64,000 bases of DNA from Streptomyces deccanensis. GTDB lineage: Bacteria; Actinomycetota; Actinomycetes; Streptomycetales; Streptomycetaceae. How positions within the stretch are numbered: the first letter of the stretch is position 1; each line of letters starts with the position of its first letter. Positions 54,431 through 64,000 of the stretch are shown here, piece by piece. The translations under genes and the position numbers were made by a program. The stretch lies in contig NZ_CP092431.1 of the NCBI RefSeq assembly GCF_022385335.1, forward strand, positions 8,618,001 through 8,682,000, in the 5' to 3' direction. The notes beneath the pieces are model-generated. The model worked only from the letters and a program-made list of their open reading frames with translations. It did not search any database and was not told the DNA's origin.

Positions 54431-57400
54431 TCAGGCCGCCTTGGGGTGGCGGGGGCCGTGGCCCGGCAGCGGGGTGAGGGTGGAGGTGTAGTTCTCGCCC
54501 TCGACGAGCGGGGTCTCCAGGGTGAGGCCGGCGGTGGCCATGCGGTCGTACTCGGCCAGGACCAGGCGCTTGGTGCGGTATTCGCCGTACTTGGCGATCT
54601 CGTTGTTCTTGAGGCCGCCGTTCTCGGTCTGGAAGGACTCCAGGATGTAGTCCGCGTCCTCGGCGGAGACTCCGTAGAGGTGGAGGAAGTAGGCGTCCAG
54701 CTCTGCGCGGAGCTGGGCGCGGCGGTCCTCGTTCCAGATGAAGGGGGCGCTGGTGTCGCCGAGGTCTTCGGCCAGGGGCTGCATTTCCCAGGAGGTGTAG
54801 ACGAGTTCCAGGGTTCGCGGAGTGATAGAGGGGGTGTGGCGGACCAAGTCGTCCGGGTGGGGGACAGGGAGCTGCTTCCAGGTCCTCAAGCCAGCATCAA
54901 TCCCGGCGACCTTTTGGCGCGCCACATAGTCGAAGACCAGCGAGCTCTGGGCCGCCACGAGAGCGGCGCTCAGTTCGGCAGACACGTCAGGAAACATCAG
55001 GGGAAACGTGTTGCCCACCCCGACCCGGGGGATGAACGCTGGGATGGCGGTCCGCTCATCTGTTACGCGAGCCACCCGACGCCAACCCATCAGCCAGCCA
55101 TGGCGCCACCCCAGATCGCTCAATCGCTCTGCGACACCGGCGACTTTGGTCCCCTTGCCGTTGCGGGTAGTTGCGATAAGTCCGGCGTCCTGGATCCACT
55201 GGCGCGGTTGCGCCACGCCGTAGGAGTCCTGCTTAACCGGCAGCGGCACGCGTTCGTAGTCGTCGTTGCCGAGACCGTAGTAGCTGTTCCAGCGATGATC
55301 AAATAGATGCGCCATCTTCGCGTCGTACAGCGGCAACATACGCTCACCGCCTCTTGCGAAGACGTTTCCCTCCAAGTGCCAGCCTTCTGATTCGAGTTGT
55401 GACTGCTCACGGAACAGGTCGGAGTCGTCCGTCAGGTTGATGAACTGCTTGAAAATGAGGCCCCAAGGGTTGCCCTTTACCTCCCTCTCGTGTACCAAAA
55501 CCGGAATTCGGCGCTGGATGACCGTAGTGAGGTCGGCGTCCCGTCGCGTTCGGAACACTGGGAGGGTCCCGGTGTTCGGATTGATGAGGTTGATCTCGTC
55601 AGGCGATAGCGCGAACACGGAATTTCCGTCTGCGAGCTCGTCCGGGTGGCCAAGGAAGAATGCGAATCGTGCTGCCGACTCGGTCAGCCCTCGCCCTGTG
55701 AGAGAGACCAAAGCGAACTGGTAGCTGGCGTGCACGGCCGGGAAAAGCCTCTCCCGCTTGCCGTTCTCGAAGTCGTAGAGGTGTGCTACTGCGCCTCGTC
55801 GAGTCAAGTCCTGGAAGAGGAACTGTGCCCCCGCCCCCGTAGCAATCTGCGTGGGGACAACCGTGCCGCAGCGACCCATCGAGGAGGTAATGGAGACGAA
55901 CCGCTCCGTGAACAGCTGATCTGTCTGGAGGGAGTTGACACCCTTGACCGCCAGCCCCTGCCGGAGCTGCGGGTAAGCCCCAGATGCACCAAGGAAGAGG
56001 AACGAAGACTTCACCCGGCGCCGTGCAGCGTGGTAGCGCGCAGCCTCCTCACGGTTCTCCGCTGCCCACTTGACGATCTCCGCGCGGCGCTTCTGCCCCG
56101 ACAACTGGGCCAGCGACGGCTCGACAACACTGAAGTACTCCTGATCCTTGAAATCCACCTTGTCCCACGGCGGATTCCCCAACACGCAGTCAAAGCCCCC
56201 CGCCCACCCGGTCACCGGATCAACCCCAGCCTCCGACGGGTTGTCCGGCACCCGGAAGACCTCGGGAAACTCCAGATACCAGTGGAAGAACCGGTACTCC
56301 TGACTGAGCCGCACGATCTCCTTGTGCGTCTCCGGCAGCGCACCCCCGTCCTCCTCCGTCGACTGGAGCGAAAGAAACACCCGCTGGGTCACCGGCGACG
56401 GCGCGTCCCCCGTCTTCTCCCACATGAACGCGGCGCACCACGCATCCGCGATGTGCAGGGCGTTGAGATAGGCAGGGGACTCGGCCCACTCCTTGTAACG
56501 GTCCGCGAGCTTGCGGACCTGGCCGAGCTTCTCCGTCGGGGACGTGTCCAGAAGGTCCCGCAGCTCCGACGCGAAGGCCACGTTCGTCACGCTCACCGAC
56601 TCGTCCAGCGCGGCGTCCAGCGTGACGATCCCCTGGTGTTCCTCCTTGTTGCGCTTCAGCCACTCCGTGGCGACCGACTTCTCGTCGCCCTCCACCACCT
56701 TGAACGCCTGCTCCGGAATACCGCCCCGAAGGAGCGCCGGCGTCGCTCCAATGAGCCCGTTGCCCCACTTGATGTGGGCGTCCAAGAAGCCCAGCGCCTT
56801 GCCCGGCTCCAACGCCTCCATCCACAGCGAGACCTTGGCCAGTTCCACAGCCATCGGGTTCAGGTCGACGCCGAAGACGCACCTCGCGATGACCTCGTGC
56901 AGAGCCTCCCGTACACGCTCCGCCGTAGGCTCCGGCGTACGCTCACGCACGGCCGCCACCCGCTTGGCGATACGGCGGGCCGCAGCGACCAGGAAGTGCC
57001 CGGAGCCACACGCCGGGTCGCACACGGTCAGCGACAGCAGCTCGGCGACCACGGTCTCCCGGCCGTCGACCTCCTTCGCCTCGGCGGCCTTCCGCTCGCC
57101 CCGCTGCTGTGCCGCGTCGATCACGGGGTCGAGCGTGGAGTCGAGGAGCACGTCGACCAGTGAACTCGGCGTGTAGTACGAGCCGGTTTTCTTGCGCTCG
57201 TTGCCCGCGCGGGGCACCAGCTTGAAGGCGTGGTCCACGCGTTCGGGGACAAGGTCGAGGAGGGACTCGTAGATCGCGCCGAGTTCCTCGGCGTCGAGCG
57301 TGCGGTAGTCGACGGACCGCCAGCGCTGCGCCTGCGTGTCGCGGACGACGGCGAGGTGCCGTATGGCAGCCATCAGGTGTGAGTTGGCCAGTGACAGACC

Positions 57401-58564
57401 CCGCAGCGGCACATCGGCCGGGGTGTCGTCGAACAGGCCGCCGAGGCCGGGGAGGCCGAGTTCAGGCAGGCCCTCCTCCTTGCTGAGGGCGTCCAGGACC
57501 AGGCACAGCGCCTCGTACCGGTCGGAGTGGGACGTGCCCTGTCGACGGCGGGACTGCTCGCGCAGCCGGGCCGTGGAGAAGTAGTCGGCGTACCGCTTGC
57601 GGGCGTCGGCCGGGGTCTCCGGGGGGTGCAGGGCGTCGCGGTCCTCGGCGACGAAGACGAAGAGCAGGCGATAGGCCAGGCGCAGCAGTGCCTTGTGGTA
57701 CTCGTCGCGGTCGAGGTTCTCGCGCAGGGCGCTGTTGTCCTTGTGGGCGAGGAAGCCCGTGCCCAGCTCCTCGATGGCGAGCTGCACGCCCACGCTGATG
57801 TCGTCGAGGAAACGCGCGCCGAGACGGATCGCCGCGTCCCGCCACACCTCCAGCCAGCAGGTCCACTGCGTGCGGCCCTCGCGGCCCTCGAAGCGGGAGG
57901 CGTGGAGAAGGCGGTACAGGACCACGAACTCGCTGAACAGCTCGCCGTCGAAGATCGCCTCCAGGTCGAACTCGACGTACGCGGCGGTGGCCAGCGCGTT
58001 CGAGTCGCGGAGGAGGCGGAGTTGACGTCCGTTGGTGAGCAGGGCCCACAAATGGGGCTCGGTGCGGTTGAGGGCTTCCTGGAGGAGCGACTGGGGGGCC
58101 GGGGAGCCCGCGCCCTGGTGCTTGTCGAGCTTCACGTTCCACGCGGTCACGTGCACGAGGGTGTCGTCGCGGCGGTGGCTGACCGGGAACTTCTTGGTCT
58201 CGTCGTCAGCGGCCTTGATTCCCTCCGCGCCCACGGGCGTGAGGTGGCCGAAGCCGAGCGCCTCGAAGAGCGGCTCCACCCAGTTGGCGCGGGCGTACCC
58301 GGTGCTGTCGAGAGGGACCTCCTGCTCGGGCGCGGCGGGTAGCTTCACGCGCAGCTCGCGCCAGAGCGACTTGAGGTTGTCCCAGTGACGCTCGGCCTCG
58401 TCCCGCACCGAACGGGAGCCGGGGATGCGGTAGTCGGCGGGGGTGAGGCCCTTGAGGTCCTTGGTCGACTTGCCCTCGGAGATCCGTACCAGCATGTCGG
58501 CCGGGATCAGACCCCCGACCGTGTGGACGGCGGTGAACACCTGGTGGCGGGTGGTGGCGGACAT
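54431..58564 (-). CDS. Eco57I-type N6-adenine methylase, DrmMI/PglX-like size
   Basis: The 1377-residue protein has a 500-residue N-terminal part (ARANWVEPLFEALGFGHL, LLFVFVAEDRDAL, then GAIYESLLDL). The methylase core has motif I TVCDPACGSGHFLVAAARRIA near 515, FGVDLNPMAVELAKVSLWMEAL and motif IV FDCVLGNPPWDKVDF near 795. The C-terminal part resembles target recognition and helical regions of type IIG enzymes; no clear nuclease motif was seen. Its ATG shares one base with the stop of the SNF2 helicase gene, so both are co-translated. Size and pairing recall DrmMI of class 1 DISARM. It probably marks self DNA so that the helicases act on foreign DNA. Confidence 0.85.
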   Translation of the reverse strand: MSATTRHQVFTAVHTVGGLIPADMLVRISEGKSTKDLKGLTPADYRIPGSRSVRDEAERHWDNLKSLWRELRVKLPAAPEQEVPLDSTGYARANWVEPLFEALGFGHLTPVGAEGIKAADDETKKFPVSHRRDDTLVHVTAWNVKLDKHQGAGSPAPQSLLQEALNRTEPHLWALLTNGRQLRLLRDSNALATAAYVEFDLEAIFDGELFSEFVVLYRLLHASRFEGREGRTQWTCWLEVWRDAAIRLGARFLDDISVGVQLAIEELGTGFLAHKDNSALRENLDRDEYHKALLRLAYRLLFVFVAEDRDALHPPETPADARKRYADYFSTARLREQSRRRQGTSHSDRYEALCLVLDALSKEEGLPELGLPGLGGLFDDTPADVPLRGLSLANSHLMAAIRHLAVVRDTQAQRWRSVDYRTLDAEELGAIYESLLDLVPERVDHAFKLVPRAGNERKKTGSYYTPSSLVDVLLDSTLDPVIDAAQQRGERKAAEAKEVDGRETVVAELLSLTVCDPACGSGHFLVAAARRIAKRVAAVRERTPEPTAERVREALHEVIARCVFGVDLNPMAVELAKVSLWMEALEPGKALGFLDAHIKWGNGLIGATPALLRGGIPEQAFKVVEGDEKSVATEWLKRNKEEHQGIVTLDAALDESVSVTNVAFASELRDLLDTSPTEKLGQVRKLADRYKEWAESPAYLNALHIADAWCAAFMWEKTGDAPSPVTQRVFLSLQSTEEDGGALPETHKEIVRLSQEYRFFHWYLEFPEVFRVPDNPSEAGVDPVTGWAGGFDCVLGNPPWDKVDFKDQEYFSVVEPSLAQLSGQKRRAEIVKWAAENREEAARYHAARRRVKSSFLFLGASGAYPQLRQGLAVKGVNSLQTDQLFTERFVSITSSMGRCGTVVPTQIATGAGAQFLFQDLTRRGAVAHLYDFENGKRERLFPAVHASYQFALVSLTGRGLTESAARFAFFLGHPDELADGNSVFALSPDEINLINPNTGTLPVFRTRRDADLTTVIQRRIPVLVHEREVKGNPWGLIFKQFINLTDDSDLFREQSQLESEGWHLEGNVFARGGERMLPLYDAKMAHLFDHRWNSYYGLGNDDYERVPLPVKQDSYGVAQPRQWIQDAGLIATTRNGKGTKVAGVAERLSDLGWRHGWLMGWRRVARVTDERTAIPAFIPRVGVGNTFPLMFPDVSAELSAALVAAQSSLVFDYVARQKVAGIDAGLRTWKQLPVPHPDDLVRHTPSITPRTLELVYTSWEMQPLAEDLGDTSAPFIWNEDRRAQLRAELDAYFLHLYGVSAEDADYILESFQTENGGLKNNEIAKYGEYRTKRLVLAEYDRMATAGLTLETPLVEGENYTSTLTPLPGHGPRHPKAA

Positions 58565-61515
58565 CAGGCGGACGCTCCAGTGGCGGTGCCGGGGGCGGCG
58601 GGGGTGAGGGGCAGGTAGACGTACGCGCCGAGGACGTCGGCGTGCTCCTGGGCGGTGACGGACAGGCCTCGGACGATCTCGCCGGAGGCCTGGCGGACCC
58701 GGCGGTGCGAGGCGTCGAGTTCGGCCGCCAGCTCCTTGCCGTACGCGTCCACATGACCCTGGACGGCGGAAAGCCCGTTGATGAGGCGGGACATGGTGTT
58801 CTCGCTGTACTGCCGGTCCGTGCTGATGGCCGCCTTCGCGTCGAGCAGCGCTCGTGCCCGCTCCTGCGAGAGCCACTCCGCCTTCCTCGCGGGGCCCTCG
58901 AAGGCCAGCAGGCGGGCGTCCTCGGCGACCAGCTGCCGCTCCCCGCTGCGGGAGGGCAAGGTGAGGTGGAAGCGGTAGCGGACCAGGAGCAGGGTCGTCA
59001 TCGTGGTGACCGCGTCCGTCGTCACCACGCCGCAGCGGCGGGCCGGGCGCGCCCCGTCCACCCGGGTGTCCAGGGCGGCGTTGAGGACGTGGGACGCGAG
59101 GGCGCCCACGACCGGGTCCGTGCGGACCAGGGCCGCCTCGCCGCGCGCGACCGCCGGGTCCGCGCGGAACGGGATCGGGAGGTCCTTCTTGATGACGTCC
59201 GCGCCGACGGTCGGCGCGAGGGCGTCCTGGAGGCCGATGGGCGTGCCGCCGACCTGGGCCGTGAAGTCCTCGCCGGCCTCGCGGAGCACCGCACCGAGGG
59301 CGCCGAGGGACTGCCGTACGAACGTGTCGATCTCGCCCGTGCCGCCCAGTGCCTCGCGGATCGAGGCGACCTCGCGGGCCACCTCCTGCGGACGTACGGA
59401 CCGCTGGGCGAACCGGGAACGCGACGCCTTCTCGCGTTCGGCCGCGGAGTTCCAGTCGTTCTCCACCTTGGCCGCCACGTCCTCGAAGGCGTCGGAGCCG
59501 AAGAGGGTGTCCTGCTGTCCCTCACGGCCGCGCAGCAGCAGCCACTCGACGATCGCGTCCGTGACGCCCGTCGAGGTCTCGTCGGGCACGGAGACGGAGA
59601 TGCCGAGGTCCTTCTTGATCTGGCGGTGCTTCTTGATGAGGACTTCGAGGACCTTGCCGTCGATGCCGTTGTCGTCGCCGTAGACCGTGATGACACGGAC
59701 CTGGTCCTTGCGCTGGCCGTAGCGGTCGACACGGCCCTCGCGCTGGTCGTGGCGGGTCGGGTTCCAGGCGAGGTCGTAGTGGACGACGGCGTCGAAGTGA
59801 TGCTGGAGGTTGACACCCTCGGAGAGGCAGTCGGTGGCGATCAGGACGCGGCGGGCGGCGGCGTCCTCACCGGCCTCCTCGGCGAGCTTCTCGATGCGCT
59901 CGATACGTTGCTGCGGGGAGAGCGTGCCGGTGACCGCCTTCACGACGGTCCGCGCGCCGAGCGGGCCGCGCTTGCCGGACTCCTTGTCGTTCTCCAGATG
60001 GTCGGCGAGGTACTCGGCCGTCGGGATGTAGCGGCAGAACACGATCGGGTTGTGACCGTCCGCGAGCAGTGCCTTGAGATGCTTGATGAGCGCCTTGAGC
60101 TTCAGATCCTGGGCCGGGCCCTCCAAGGCCTTCGCCCGGACGGCCAGCCGGCCCAGCGGAGAGTCGTCGTCCTCCGTCTCCGTGGTCTCCGCGCCCGGCG
60201 CGACGTCCATGCCCTCCATCGCGTCGCTGTCGGCCGCGTCGCTGTTGAGCGGCGCGCCGAGCTTGTCCGCCTCCTCGGCGGACGCGGCGATGGCCGCCGC
60301 CGAGCGGGTCCGCAGGGTCTGCGCGGCGGCGCGCGGCGACGACACGAGGGAGCGGAGCAGCGCGATCGCCGACCACCAGGCGATGCGCGCCTCGCGCTTG
60401 CCCTGCGTACCGGCCTCCTCGACGCGCTCGCTCGCGTAAGCGATCGCGTCGTCGAGCAGGGCCCGGTACTCGGGGGACAGCTTGTACTTCTCGTCCTTGA
60501 AGTAGCGGTCCGAGGGGAACGCGGTCCGCTCGGCGAGCGAGTCGTCCTCCAGCCCGTCCTCCGTGGTGAGGTACTGGCGGACATCCGCCCGCTTGCGCGC
60601 CACGAAGTGCTGCGCGAGCTGCTTCCGGCCCGCCTCCGACTCCAGGCTCACCCGGGCGAGTTCCGGCCTCACCAGGCCGAGGAGGTTACGGAACGCGGAC
60701 TCCTTGCCACTGTGCGGCGTCGCCGTCACCAGGAGCAGATGCCGGGTCTCGTCCTCCGAGACGCGGCGCAGCAGCTCGTAGCGCAGCTGGTTCTGCGCGC
60801 TCGCCGACGTGTCGTCGGCGGCCACACATGTGTGTGCCTCGTCGACGATCACCAGGTCGGGGCAGTGCCGGACGAAGTCGTCGCGGTGGCGCGGGGACTT
60901 GATGAAGTCCGTCGAGATGATCACGTGCGGGTACTTGTCGAAGAGGGACTGGCCCAGGTCCAGGCCCCGTTCGAGACGGGTGACCGTGGAGGAGAGCACC
61001 AGCTCCGCGTCGATGCCGAACTTGGTGCGCAGCTCCTGCTGCCACTGCTCGGCCAGCGCGGGGGAGCAGAGCACGGCCAGGCCCGTCGCCTCGCCCTGTG
61101 CGAGAAGCTCCTTGGCGATCAGCCCGGCCTCGATGGTCTTGCCGATACCCACGTCGTCGGAGATCAGCATCCGCACCGTCTTCTGGCGCAGCGCCATCAG
61201 CAGCGGGACCAGCTGGTACGCGCGCGGCTCCACCGCGATACCGGCCAGCGAACGGAACGGGCCCGCGCCGGAGCGGAAGCCGACGCGCAGCGCCGTCCGC
61301 AGCAGACCCGCCGCGCGCTGGTCACCGAGGTCGGACGGCTCCGGCGGCGCGAACCGGGCCTCCTCCACCGGCTCGAACGGGAGCACGGCCGCGATGTCGT
61401 CGTCCGAGCCGCCCAAGGGCCGCAGGACCAGCAGATCGGGCTTGCTCTCGGGGAGTACCACCCATTCGCGGCCACGGGCCTTCACCAGGGCGCCGGCCGA
61501 ATAGTTGAATGCCAT
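58564..61515 (-). CDS. SNF2-family superfamily II helicase, DrmD-like
   Basis: The 983-residue protein has a complete SNF2-like motor: [14 protein letters not shown], Walker [21 protein letters not shown] near 120, VIVDEAHTC near 223, [36 protein letters not shown] and [11 protein letters not shown] near 588. A 350-residue C-terminal extension follows. A charged insert (about 420-470) separates the lobes. Family size and pairing with the methylase resemble DrmD. It begins 32 bp after the DUF1998 helicase stop, and its ribosome binding site AAGGA is distant (12 bases). Such motors move on DNA; here it probably scans for unmodified or structured phage DNA. Confidence 0.88.
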   Translation of the reverse strand: MAFNYSAGALVKARGREWVVLPESKPDLLVLRPLGGSDDDIAAVLPFEPVEEARFAPPEPSDLGDQRAAGLLRTALRVGFRSGAGPFRSLAGIAVEPRAYQLVPLLMALRQKTVRMLISDDVGIGKTIEAGLIAKELLAQGEATGLAVLCSPALAEQWQQELRTKFGIDAELVLSSTVTRLERGLDLGQSLFDKYPHVIISTDFIKSPRHRDDFVRHCPDLVIVDEAHTCVAADDTSASAQNQLRYELLRRVSEDETRHLLLVTATPHSGKESAFRNLLGLVRPELARVSLESEAGRKQLAQHFVARKRADVRQYLTTEDGLEDDSLAERTAFPSDRYFKDEKYKLSPEYRALLDDAIAYASERVEEAGTQGKREARIAWWSAIALLRSLVSSPRAAAQTLRTRSAAAIAASAEEADKLGAPLNSDAADSDAMEGMDVAPGAETTETEDDDSPLGRLAVRAKALEGPAQDLKLKALIKHLKALLADGHNPIVFCRYIPTAEYLADHLENDKESGKRGPLGARTVVKAVTGTLSPQQRIERIEKLAEEAGEDAAARRVLIATDCLSEGVNLQHHFDAVVHYDLAWNPTRHDQREGRVDRYGQRKDQVRVITVYGDDNGIDGKVLEVLIKKHRQIKKDLGISVSVPDETSTGVTDAIVEWLLLRGREGQQDTLFGSDAFEDVAAKVENDWNSAAEREKASRSRFAQRSVRPQEVAREVASIREALGGTGEIDTFVRQSLGALGAVLREAGEDFTAQVGGTPIGLQDALAPTVGADVIKKDLPIPFRADPAVARGEAALVRTDPVVGALASHVLNAALDTRVDGARPARRCGVVTTDAVTTMTTLLLVRYRFHLTLPSRSGERQLVAEDARLLAFEGPARKAEWLSQERARALLDAKAAISTDRQYSENTMSRLINGLSAVQGHVDAYGKELAAELDASHRRVRQASGEIVRGLSVTAQEHADVLGAYVYLPLTPAAPGTATGASA

Positions 61516-61547
61516 GTCAGTCGTCAGTCCTTGCGAGGGGCGGGCGG

Positions 61548-64000
61548 TCAGGGGGCGGCCGGGGAGCCGAAGTAGCGGGAGTTGCGGGCGGCGATGGCGT
61601 CCCAGTCCTCGCCCAGCGGGAAGCGGACGACGTCCCAGCGGGCGCTGAACAGCCGGTCCTCGGCGTCCTCGTCCCGGGACGTGTCCTGCTCCCGGTCCGG
61701 GAAGTCCACGAACACGGCCACGTTCACGCCGGGCAGGCGGTAGACGAAGTCCGGTGTCGCCATCGCCTCGGTGAGGAACGAGCCGGTCTCGTCCGGCAGC
61801 CGCAGTCCGCGCGCCTTCGCCCAGCCCAGGAAGTCACCCTGGGCCGCCAACTCGGCGGCGGACACCTCGACCGGCGTCGGGTCGGCGGCGGGGGACCGGT
61901 CGAGCAGTCGCCGGTACTGCTCCGAGCGGGACTCGCCGCGCGACTCCTTCCGGGCGGTCGCGGACGCGAGCCGCACCAGCAGGTCCCGCACCGAGTGCCG
62001 GTTGATGAGCGTGTGGTTGAGCTGGTTGCCGTACGTCAGCAGACACTCGTAGCAGCCGAGCGCGCAGGCCCGGCCAGGACGGTGCTGCTCGCCGCCCTCG
62101 TCCGTGCCGTCCTCGCCGAAGTGGCAGATCTCCAGGGCGCGTCGCGCCGCCTTCGCCAGGGCGTCGCCCTCCGCCTGGAGCCGACGCAGCACGCCCGCAC
62201 CGCCCTCGGCCGCCTCCGTGAACAGGATGCGCCGACGGGGGCCGTCGTCCGGCGGCAGCAGCTCGCTGGACAGCTCGGCGTCCTCCAGCTCGAACGCCGC
62301 CTCGATCCCCCGCTCCAGGGCGTACATCAAGGACAGGGCGACCGGCTCGGGGAGCGCCTCGTCGAGGGTGACGACGAGGATGTTGCGGCGGTCCTCCACG
62401 TAGGGGATCACTCGCTTCTTGCGGCGCCGTTCATGGCCGTCCGGGTCGATCACCGGCAGCTCGCTGGAGTCGCCTGACGCCTCCGCCGCGTCCTTGTCGT
62501 TCATCCAGCGGCCGTCCGCGAGGTCCAGCCAGTAGCCCGCCGGCTCGTTGCTCTTGGCCCGGACCCGGCCGGTGTTGGTGATGCGCACGGTGGCCGAATC
62601 GCCGTACGTGATCTTGGCGAGCGGGGCGCCGGAAGCGTCGGTCACGTCGGCGTTGAGGCGGCCCTTGCGGGTGCCGTGGTCGTGGAAGCGGTACGACGTC
62701 TCCAGCTTGAAGCCGGCCCGACGGCGCTCCTCCTCGTCGGAGGAGATCCGCTCCCGGCGCGTCGTGTACACGGTGTGCAGGTGCAGCAGACCGTATGTGG
62801 CCTGGCCCAACTGCTCCCCGCAGAAACCGCAGACGTCCTCCAGCTCCTCCGGGGCGTGGTGGTAGCCGCAGTTCGCGCAGCGCCGCGCCTCACCGGTCGT
62901 CAGGTCGCCCGAGGCGTCCGGCGGCAGCTGGATACGGGTCACCTGGTAGCGGGCGCCCTCGTGGTAGATCAGAGCACCCGGGCCGAACTCACGGATCGCG
63001 AGGAAGCGAGGTCGCTGGAGGTAGTCGCCGTCTCCGCGCCGCCGTCCGATCGTGGGGATGTAGGCGGCGAGCGGCAGTCGCGGAAAGCTGTATCCGGGCA
63101 GGAAACCCTCGGATGCCAGATAGCGGTACGGGGTGAAGTCGGAGAGGACCGACTTGCTGTCGACGCTCTCGTTCATCAGCAGGTTCAGCTGCGTCTCCGC
63201 CTCGCGGCGCCGGGAGTTGGCGCGGATGCGGTCGCCCTCGGTGAGGCTGTAGTCGAGGCGGCGCTTGTTCTGGATGTACTGGTCGTAGAGCGCGGCACGG
63301 AACAGCTGCCGCCAACGGTCGAAGGCCCGGTCGAAGCGCTCCGCCACCGTCCGTACGCGATCCTGGATCCAGTCGTCGTGCCACCACGTGGTCTCGCTGA
63401 AGTCCCTGAACAGCGGGCCGAGGACGCGCAGCGCCGCGTCGACCGTGCGACGCCCGGCGCTCTCGTCGAGGGACGCCGCGAGAATGTCCGGCAGCAGCTC
63501 CAGCGCGGGGTTCGGCCGCTCGCCGGTGTCCGGATACGACACGTCGAGCACCTGCGGGATGGACTGGCCGAGCTTCAGGCCGGCTTCCGCGATCCAGATG
63601 CCCTGGAGGTGGGACAGCACCAGGTCCTCGTTGGCGAGGTCGAGGCGCGGCGGGACGACCGCGCCCGCGACCATGCGGTCCGAACGGCGGAAGTAGTACT
63701 GGTCATGGCTGTTGCCGGTCGCGCAGTAGGTGGTCACCAGCGCGGGCTGACCGCTACGGCCCGCGCGGCCCGAGCGCTGTGCGTAGTTGGCCGGAGTCGG
63801 TGGCACGTTGCGCATCATCACCGCGTTCAGCGAGGAGATGTCGACGCCCAGTTCCATCGTGGGGGAGCAGTAGAGCAGCTTCAACTCCGCCTTGCGGAAC
63901 GCCTCCTCGCGCTCCTGCCGGTCCTCCGGCGAGACCTGCGCGGTGTGCTCACGCGCGAACAGACCGGACAGGGTGCCGGCCGCGTCCCGGTACAGATCAC
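61548..64000 (-). CDS. DUF1998-containing superfamily II helicase (5' end outside window)
   Basis: About 817 C-terminal residues are visible, and the frame is open to the window edge. They begin within the second helicase lobe (MELGVDISSLNAVMMRNVPPTPANYAQRSGRAGRSG), then a long middle. A zinc ribbon follows (RCANCGYHHAPEELEDVCGFCG), then the DUF1998 signature (RACALGCYECLLTYGNQLNHTLINRH). A final Vsr-like domain has DFVYRLPGVNVAVFVDF. The motif VI form YAQRSGRAGR is that of MrfA/DruE/Lhr-like helicases, not the EYIQATSRVGR form I associate with DrmA. The first lobe and any N-terminal domains lie beyond 64000. It heads the helicase-methylase operon within what can be seen. Confidence 0.88.
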   Translation of the reverse strand, partial: DLYRDAAGTLSGLFAREHTAQVSPEDRQEREEAFRKAELKLLYCSPTMELGVDISSLNAVMMRNVPPTPANYAQRSGRAGRSGQPALVTTYCATGNSHDQYYFRRSDRMVAGAVVPPRLDLANEDLVLSHLQGIWIAEAGLKLGQSIPQVLDVSYPDTGERPNPALELLPDILAASLDESAGRRTVDAALRVLGPLFRDFSETTWWHDDWIQDRVRTVAERFDRAFDRWRQLFRAALYDQYIQNKRRLDYSLTEGDRIRANSRRREAETQLNLLMNESVDSKSVLSDFTPYRYLASEGFLPGYSFPRLPLAAYIPTIGRRRGDGDYLQRPRFLAIREFGPGALIYHEGARYQVTRIQLPPDASGDLTTGEARRCANCGYHHAPEELEDVCGFCGEQLGQATYGLLHLHTVYTTRRERISSDEEERRRAGFKLETSYRFHDHGTRKGRLNADVTDASGAPLAKITYGDSATVRITNTGRVRAKSNEPAGYWLDLADGRWMNDKDAAEASGDSSELPVIDPDGHERRRKKRVIPYVEDRRNILVVTLDEALPEPVALSLMYALERGIEAAFELEDAELSSELLPPDDGPRRRILFTEAAEGGAGVLRRLQAEGDALAKAARRALEICHFGEDGTDEGGEQHRPGRACALGCYECLLTYGNQLNHTLINRHSVRDLLVRLASATARKESRGESRSEQYRRLLDRSPAADPTPVEVSAAELAAQGDFLGWAKARGLRLPDETGSFLTEAMATPDFVYRLPGVNVAVFVDFPDREQDTSRDEDAEDRLFSARWDVVRFPLGEDWDAIAARNSRYFGSPAAP

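Noticed and set aside
54431..61515. BREX or Pgl assignment from the large methylase
   Set aside because: No BrxL, BrxC, PglZ or PglW-like gene is present in the visible region; an SNF2 helicase partner fits DISARM better.
1..64000. CRISPR array or insertion sequence
   Set aside because: No regularly spaced direct repeats, transposase motifs or terminal inverted repeats were seen in reading the window.

Overview
The window is high-GC actinobacterial DNA, almost certainly Streptomyces. This is inferred from strong G/C bias at third codon positions, GTG/TTG starts, translationally coupled 4-bp overlaps, leaderless-type starts, long GC-rich hairpin terminators and the gene families present. All names come from reading motifs and family resemblance; no database search was run.

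Layout. (1) 1-3053: the end of an ebo-type cluster (EboE C-terminus, an alkaline-phosphatase-fold phosphodiesterase, a Tat-exported TIM-barrel isomerase), closed by a perfect 26-bp-stem bidirectional terminator. (2) 3150-13592: an oxalate catabolism locus. On the minus strand are oxalyl-CoA decarboxylase, formyl-CoA transferase, an ADP-forming acyl-CoA synthetase and an OFA-family transporter. Divergent from them are a succinyl-CoA synthetase pair and an aldehyde dehydrogenase. A 7-bp inverted repeat overlies the divergent promoter. (3) 13778-16304: tRNA-Leu(GAG) and a second elongation factor G (fusB type) preceded by a probable 34-codon leader ORF. (4) 16477-23747: secreted and signalling proteins (GH43-CBM42 arabinofuranosidase, a small Cys-containing secreted protein, an HTH-STAND-WD40 protein with 14 repeats, an NlpC/P60 hydrolase).

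(5) 24016-39260: a compact defence island. It holds an HTH/N6-methylase with an HsdS-like tail. A minus-strand set follows: coiled-coil protein, membrane protein, EcsC protein, McrB with an N-terminal DUF4357 and a PUA-like region, McrC, and a UvrD-type helicase with a RelE/ParE-like N-terminus. A GajA/GajB (Gabija) pair completes it. Upstream of three of its transcription units lies the same 16-bp element, GTTGACGNCGYYAACA, suggesting co-regulation.

(6) 39308-46038: a WXG/LXG-like secretion cassette (small partner, effector-like protein, lipoprotein), a DUF2786 protein and an endonuclease VII-like HNH protein. (7) 46291-50705: a HigBA-type toxin-antitoxin pair behind a 40-bp perfect palindrome, a short GntR protein, a methyltransferase, a GRDP-like protein with a Cys-rich tail, an HTH protein and gene remnants. 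(8) 50913-64000: a second defence-like block on the minus strand. It has a DUF1998 helicase (cut by the window end), an SNF2 helicase, an Eco57I-type methylase, a CoiA-like nuclease and an EcsC-TerB protein. The SNF2/methylase pair resembles class 1 DISARM (DrmD, DrmMI), but the third component is an MrfA/DruE-like DUF1998 helicase rather than DrmA/DrmB. This block and the McrBC set are the best candidates for incompletely described systems.
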